Below the pieces are notes generated by a model. That model saw nothing but the letters and a program-made list of their open reading frames with translations, did not search any database and had not been told where the DNA came from. From assembly GCF_014297285.1 (NCBI RefSeq), contig NZ_JACOQI010000040.1, positions 1-8,789 on the forward strand: a stretch of 8,789 nt of DNA, given 5' to 3'. The stretch's first letter is position 1. Each line of letters begins with the position of its first letter. Positions 6,443-8,789 of the stretch are shown one piece after another. The DNA comes from Dysosmobacter segnis. Its GTDB lineage: Bacteria > Bacillota > Clostridia > Oscillospirales > Oscillospiraceae. Both the position numbers and the translations under genes were made by a program.

Positions 6443-7507
6443 ATGACATTTTATCAGGAGTTGCAGTTAAATCAGGCAGGTTCTAAAAACCTGTTGAAAA
6501 AGAGTGAAACACTAAAAGAAAAACTATATCATATGTGGGTATATCTGGTGAAGATAGCTGCTACAATGGCATTTTGTTTTTTCTTTGTTAGTATTTTCAG
6601 CATCCTATTTGGAAATGAGAACAGCATTGTAGGTGTAGTAGTCTTATTATGTCTCATGGTGTTTAGGAATGCGGATCTGGGGATCCACACCGGACAATCT
6701 ACGATGCTTTTGGCTTTGTTCTTTGTAATTATGACTGTATGTCCGCATTTAGCAAATCAGTTTTCACCGGTATTGGGAATGCTGTTAAATATTGCGGCAC
6801 TGGCTGTGTTGATTCTGTTCGGATGCCATAATCCATCCATGTTTAATCAATCTACATTGGTTCTTGGGTATCTGCTGCTATATGGTTATGATGTTACGGG
6901 AAAAAGCTATCAGATGCGATTAGTCGGAATGGCTTTAGGTGCAGCACTTACCTGCTTCGTATTTTATCGAAATCATAAAAACAGAACTTATAAAAGAAAT
7001 CTGAAAGATCTGATACAAGAATTTGATATCACTTCTTCCAGAACAAAATGGCAGATATGTCAGATTTTATGCGTACCGATTGTCCTTTGCATTGCAGAAC
7101 TTTGTAATATGCCACGTGCAATGTGGGCTGGTATTGCGGCCATGTCCGTGATTTTGCCGTCTATGGAAGATATGCACTACAGAGTCCGTAAAAGGATTGT
7201 CGGAAATATTGCAGGTGTTATATGTTTTACAGTATTATATTTTCTGCTTCCTTCGTCAATCTATGCATATATAGGAATTCTTGGTGGAATCGGTGTAGGA
7301 TTTTCAGCACAATATGGCTGGCAGGCAGTATTTAACACATTTGGTGCTTTAGCCATTGCTGCAGAGACATATGGACTACAAGGAGCGGTTAGTCTTAGAG
7401 TGAGTCAAAATGTTTTTGGTGTTGTGTTTGCTTTAGCATTTTGTGTTATATTTTATTGGTTTATGCCTAAAAAAAAGGAAAGTGAGGTGACCGTACATGC
7501 AGAGTGA
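6443..7507 (+). CDS. FUSC-family membrane protein (aromatic acid/fusaric acid exporter type)
   Basis: This 354-residue membrane protein has the two-block layout of FUSC/YccS-type proteins, often tied to export of aromatic acids or other toxic compounds. After a cytoplasmic lead of about 30 residues it has clustered hydrophobic helices at about 34-58, 62-74, 85-102, 107-127, 137-150 and 157-174. A basic loop (YRNHKNRTYKRN) follows, then a second block of helices from about 207 to 342. The second block contains MWAGIAAMSVILPSM and the family-typical RVRKRIVGNIAGVICF (240-255 region), ending in a short charged tail. GGGAG (6431-6435) precedes ATG 6443 by seven bases. It lies 33 bp after the kinase remnant, which may once have controlled it. 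Its last 11 bases overlap the start of the phosphatidyltransferase remnant. Seven of 11 arginine codons are AGA/AGG, unlike the left operon. The substrate is unknown. Confidence 0.8.
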   Translation: MTFYQELQLNQAGSKNLLKKSETLKEKLYHMWVYLVKIAATMAFCFFFVSIFSILFGNENSIVGVVVLLCLMVFRNADLGIHTGQSTMLLALFFVIMTVCPHLANQFSPVLGMLLNIAALAVLILFGCHNPSMFNQSTLVLGYLLLYGYDVTGKSYQMRLVGMALGAALTCFVFYRNHKNRTYKRNLKDLIQEFDITSSRTKWQICQILCVPIVLCIAELCNMPRAMWAGIAAMSVILPSMEDMHYRVRKRIVGNIAGVICFTVLYFLLPSSIYAYIGILGGIGVGFSAQYGWQAVFNTFGALAIAAETYGLQGAVSLRVSQNVFGVVFALAFCVIFYWFMPKKKESEVTVHAE

Positions 7508-7642
7508 AGTGAATCAGAAAGAAAATTTGAATAGAATTATTACGGTTCCTAATCTTCTTTCTTTTTTCGGCTTTGTCTGATTCCGGTAATTATATGGAGT
7601 TATTGTGTAAAGAAAAATCCTCGAATGAATGCAGGGAAGTGA
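7497..7642 (+). pseudogene. Frameshifted N-terminal remnant of a CDP-alcohol phosphatidyltransferase (PgsA-like)
   Basis: ATG 7497 with a well-placed Shine-Dalgarno (AGGTG, 7485-7489) opens MQSEVNQKENLNRIITVPNL-LSFF, then ends at a stop (7578-7580). One frame over, from 7568, the reading continues RLCLIPVIIWSYCVKKNPRMNAGK to a stop at 7640-7642. Joined, NRIITVPNLLSFFRLCLIPVIIW is the classic first helix of PgsA-type phosphatidylglycerophosphate synthases. The break lies at a run of six Ts (7562-7567); a seventh T would restore the frame. The catalytic DG(x)2AR(x)8G(x)3D(x)3D motif and the rest of the roughly 180-residue enzyme are absent, so it is a dead, truncated gene. Its start overlaps the FUSC stop by 11 bp, which suggests a former operon. 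Confidence 0.75.
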
Positions 7643-7722
7643 CCGAAAAGTACCGCACAGGACGGAGTGCATATTTATGGCTCGGACAGTTGTTTATGAG
7701 ATTGTTTGCAGGACTATTATAG
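7639..7722 (+). other. Unassigned short open stretch, possible gene-end remnant
   Basis: Between the phosphatidyltransferase remnant and the bile salt hydrolase, one frame reads VTEKYRTGRSAYLWLGQLFM-RLFAGLL then stop (7720-7722), 27 codons from a possible GTG. The composition looks protein-like (basic start, then an amphipathic or hydrophobic end), and the reading stays open upstream into the previous remnant. It could be the tail of a deleted gene, but the family is not recognised and it may be noncoding. It also overlaps the predicted promoter of the next gene. Confidence 0.25.
7693..7720 (+). promoter_or_regulatory. Possible promoter of the bile salt hydrolase gene
   Basis: A -10-like TATTAT (5 of 6) lies at 7715-7720. 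A weak -35 candidate TTTATG (7693-7698) sits 16 bp upstream; TTGTTT at 7690-7695 is an alternative with a long 19-bp spacer. The start point would fall near 7727, only about 17 bases before the ATG, leaving just enough room for the Shine-Dalgarno. The -35 match is poor, so the call is tentative; read-through from FUSC is also possible. Confidence 0.3.
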
Positions 7723-7743
7723 CAGAAAGAAGAGGTGTTCGAT

Positions 7744-8733
7744 ATGTGTACAGCAGCAACTTACAAAACAAAAGATTTTTATATGGGCAGAACGCTTGAT
7801 TATGAATTTTCCTATGGGGAACAGATCACGATAACGCCAAGAAATTACGAATTTGATTTCCGGTTTGCCGGGAAGATAAAAAGCCATTATGCTTTGATCG
7901 GAATGGCATTTGTTGCAGGAGGTTATCCGCTTTATTATGATGCTGTTAATGAAAAAGGCCTTGGAATGGCAGGTCTTAATTTTGTCGGCAATGCGGCATA
8001 TGAAGAAGCTTTGCCGGAAGATGAAACAGAAGTCAGCCAGGTGGCACAGTTCGAGTTCATCCCATGGATCCTTACACAGTGTGCTACTGTAGCAGAGGCG
8101 AGAGAGAAGCTGGCAGCAATGAGACTGACAGGCACAGCATTCAGTGAACAGCTGCCGACAGCACAGCTTCACTGGATCATTGCAGACAAAGACTCCTGTA
8201 TCGTTGTTGAGTCTATGAAAGATGGGCTGCATGTATATGATAATCCGGTAGGAGTGCTTACCAATAATCCACCATTCCCGAGTCAGATGTTTGCACTGAA
8301 TAATTATGCCGGAGTATCCAGAAAACAGCCGGAGAGTACTTTTGCAGGAGTATTACAGCTTGATGCATATAGCAGAGGAATGGGTGGAATGGGAATACCT
8401 GGAGATCTTTCCAGCCAGTCAAGATTTGTGAAAGTTGCCTTTACAAAATTAAATTCGATCTCCGGTGAAGAAGAGGATGAGAGTGTAAGCCAGTTCTTCC
8501 ATATCTTAGGATCCGTAGATCAGCAGCGTGGATGCTGTGAGGTGACAGAAGGCAAATATGAGATCACGATATACACGTCCTGTTGTAATACAGCAAAAGG
8601 TATTTATTATTATACGACTTATGATAATCATCAGATCACAGCGGTTGACATGCATGCGGAAAATCTGGATTCAGATCAGCTGATCTGTTATCCGCTTCTG
8701 TCCAAGGGCGAAGTCAGATGGCAGAATAAATAA
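7744..8733 (+). CDS. bsh: Bile salt hydrolase / choloylglycine hydrolase (Ntn-hydrolase)
   Basis: This cytoplasmic enzyme splits glycine or taurine from conjugated bile acids; the fold is shared with penicillin V acylase. Its 329 residues match the usual 315-330. ATG 7744 is chosen over GTG 7735 because it gives Met-Cys, and Cys2 must become the N-terminal nucleophile after Met removal; AGAGG (7731-7735) is the Shine-Dalgarno. Conserved active-site residues are all visible: Cys2, Arg16 and Asp19 (GRTLDYEF), Asn79 (AGLNFVGN), Asn174/175 (VLTNNPPF) and Arg227 (SSQSRFVK). The AYSRGMGGMGIPGDLSS loop (208-224) is the form seen in clostridial gut enzymes. Asn rather than Tyr at position 79 favours bile salts over penicillin V. 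Eight of ten Arg codons are AGA. It is predicted to be fully active and gut-adapted, and it follows a degraded gene. Confidence 0.93.
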   Translation: MCTAATYKTKDFYMGRTLDYEFSYGEQITITPRNYEFDFRFAGKIKSHYALIGMAFVAGGYPLYYDAVNEKGLGMAGLNFVGNAAYEEALPEDETEVSQVAQFEFIPWILTQCATVAEAREKLAAMRLTGTAFSEQLPTAQLHWIIADKDSCIVVESMKDGLHVYDNPVGVLTNNPPFPSQMFALNNYAGVSRKQPESTFAGVLQLDAYSRGMGGMGIPGDLSSQSRFVKVAFTKLNSISGEEEDESVSQFFHILGSVDQQRGCCEVTEGKYEITIYTSCCNTAKGIYYYTTYDNHQITAVDMHAENLDSDQLICYPLLSKGEVRWQNK

Positions 8734-8770
8734 TACGAAAATGCACGGAGAAAGCATAACGCAGAACAAC

Positions 8771-8776
8771 AGGAGG
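8771..8776 (+). promoter_or_regulatory. Strong Shine-Dalgarno for a gene starting at the window edge
   Basis: AGGAGG is a perfect ribosome-binding core 37 bp after the bile salt hydrolase stop. The window ends in ...GAGAT, so an ATG whose first two bases are 8788-8789 would be 11 bases downstream. No hairpin-plus-T-run terminator is visible between 8734 and 8789, so the next gene is probably co-transcribed. Confidence 0.45.
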
Positions 8777-8789
8777 ACAATATCGAGAT

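Noticed and set aside
7562..7567. Programmed frameshift at the T run of the PgsA-like gene
   Set aside because: The shifted frame also ends after 24 codons without the catalytic motif, so frameshifting would not give a working enzyme.
7735..7743. GTG start of the bile salt hydrolase
   Set aside because: It would bury the catalytic cysteine at position 5 and overlap its own Shine-Dalgarno; Met-Cys at 7744 is required for an N-terminal nucleophile enzyme.
7717..8232. 171-codon minus-strand open frame opposite the bile salt hydrolase
   Set aside because: It is a shadow of a strongly conserved gene; its product is low-complexity in Cys/Phe and resembles no family.
1..8789. CRISPR array, tRNA, rRNA, transposase or integrase
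   Set aside because: No regularly spaced repeats, cloverleaf-like tRNA sequences, rRNA signatures or recombinase motifs were seen on either strand.

Overview
The window looks like chromosomal or accessory DNA from a low-to-mid GC anaerobic gut Firmicute, most likely a Lachnospiraceae-type Clostridia. This rests on the Shine-Dalgarno-driven, tightly packed operons, the typical clostridial protein families and the gut-specific bile salt hydrolase at the right end. The taxonomic call is an inference from gene content and codon style.

Left part (1-5916). A divergent pair starts the window. On the minus strand is the 5' end of an ABC exporter (1-215). On the plus strand a TetR-type regulator (407-934) leads a six-gene run: TetR, two-HKD cardiolipin synthase, a small CrtO-type glycosyl-carotenoid acyltransferase homologue, an MGDG/UgtP-type diacylglycerol glycosyltransferase, a PAP2-type membrane lipid phosphatase/transferase and an AI-2E-family membrane protein. 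Gaps between these genes run from -11 to +19 bp and no terminator is visible, so this is almost certainly one operon. Its enzymes all act on membrane lipids: cardiolipin synthesis, sugar addition to diacylglycerol, acyl transfer to a sugar, and lipid phosphate removal. A 30-bp imperfect palindrome overlaps the predicted TetR promoter and is a good candidate operator.

Junction (about 5870-5960). The end of the AI-2E gene runs out of frame into a roughly 25-codon piece of a RelA/SpoT-type (p)ppGpp synthetase. That piece is fused in frame to the ATPase half of a sensor histidine kinase. Arginine codon choice changes across this point from mostly CGN to mostly AGA/AGG, so it is probably a recombination scar.

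Right part (5957-8789). After the kinase remnant comes a FUSC-family membrane transporter (6443-7507). Its end overlaps a broken CDP-alcohol phosphatidyltransferase (PgsA-like) remnant with a one-base frameshift in a T run and no C-terminal body. An unassigned short open stretch follows, then a complete bile salt hydrolase (7744-8733). A strong Shine-Dalgarno at 8771-8776 suggests that the next gene begins at the window edge.

The most interesting content is the lipid-remodelling operon, in which a carotenoid-type acyltransferase sits without carotenoid genes beside a glycolipid synthase, and the double gene-remnant junction that borders it. No tRNA, rRNA, CRISPR array, transposase or integrase was recognised.
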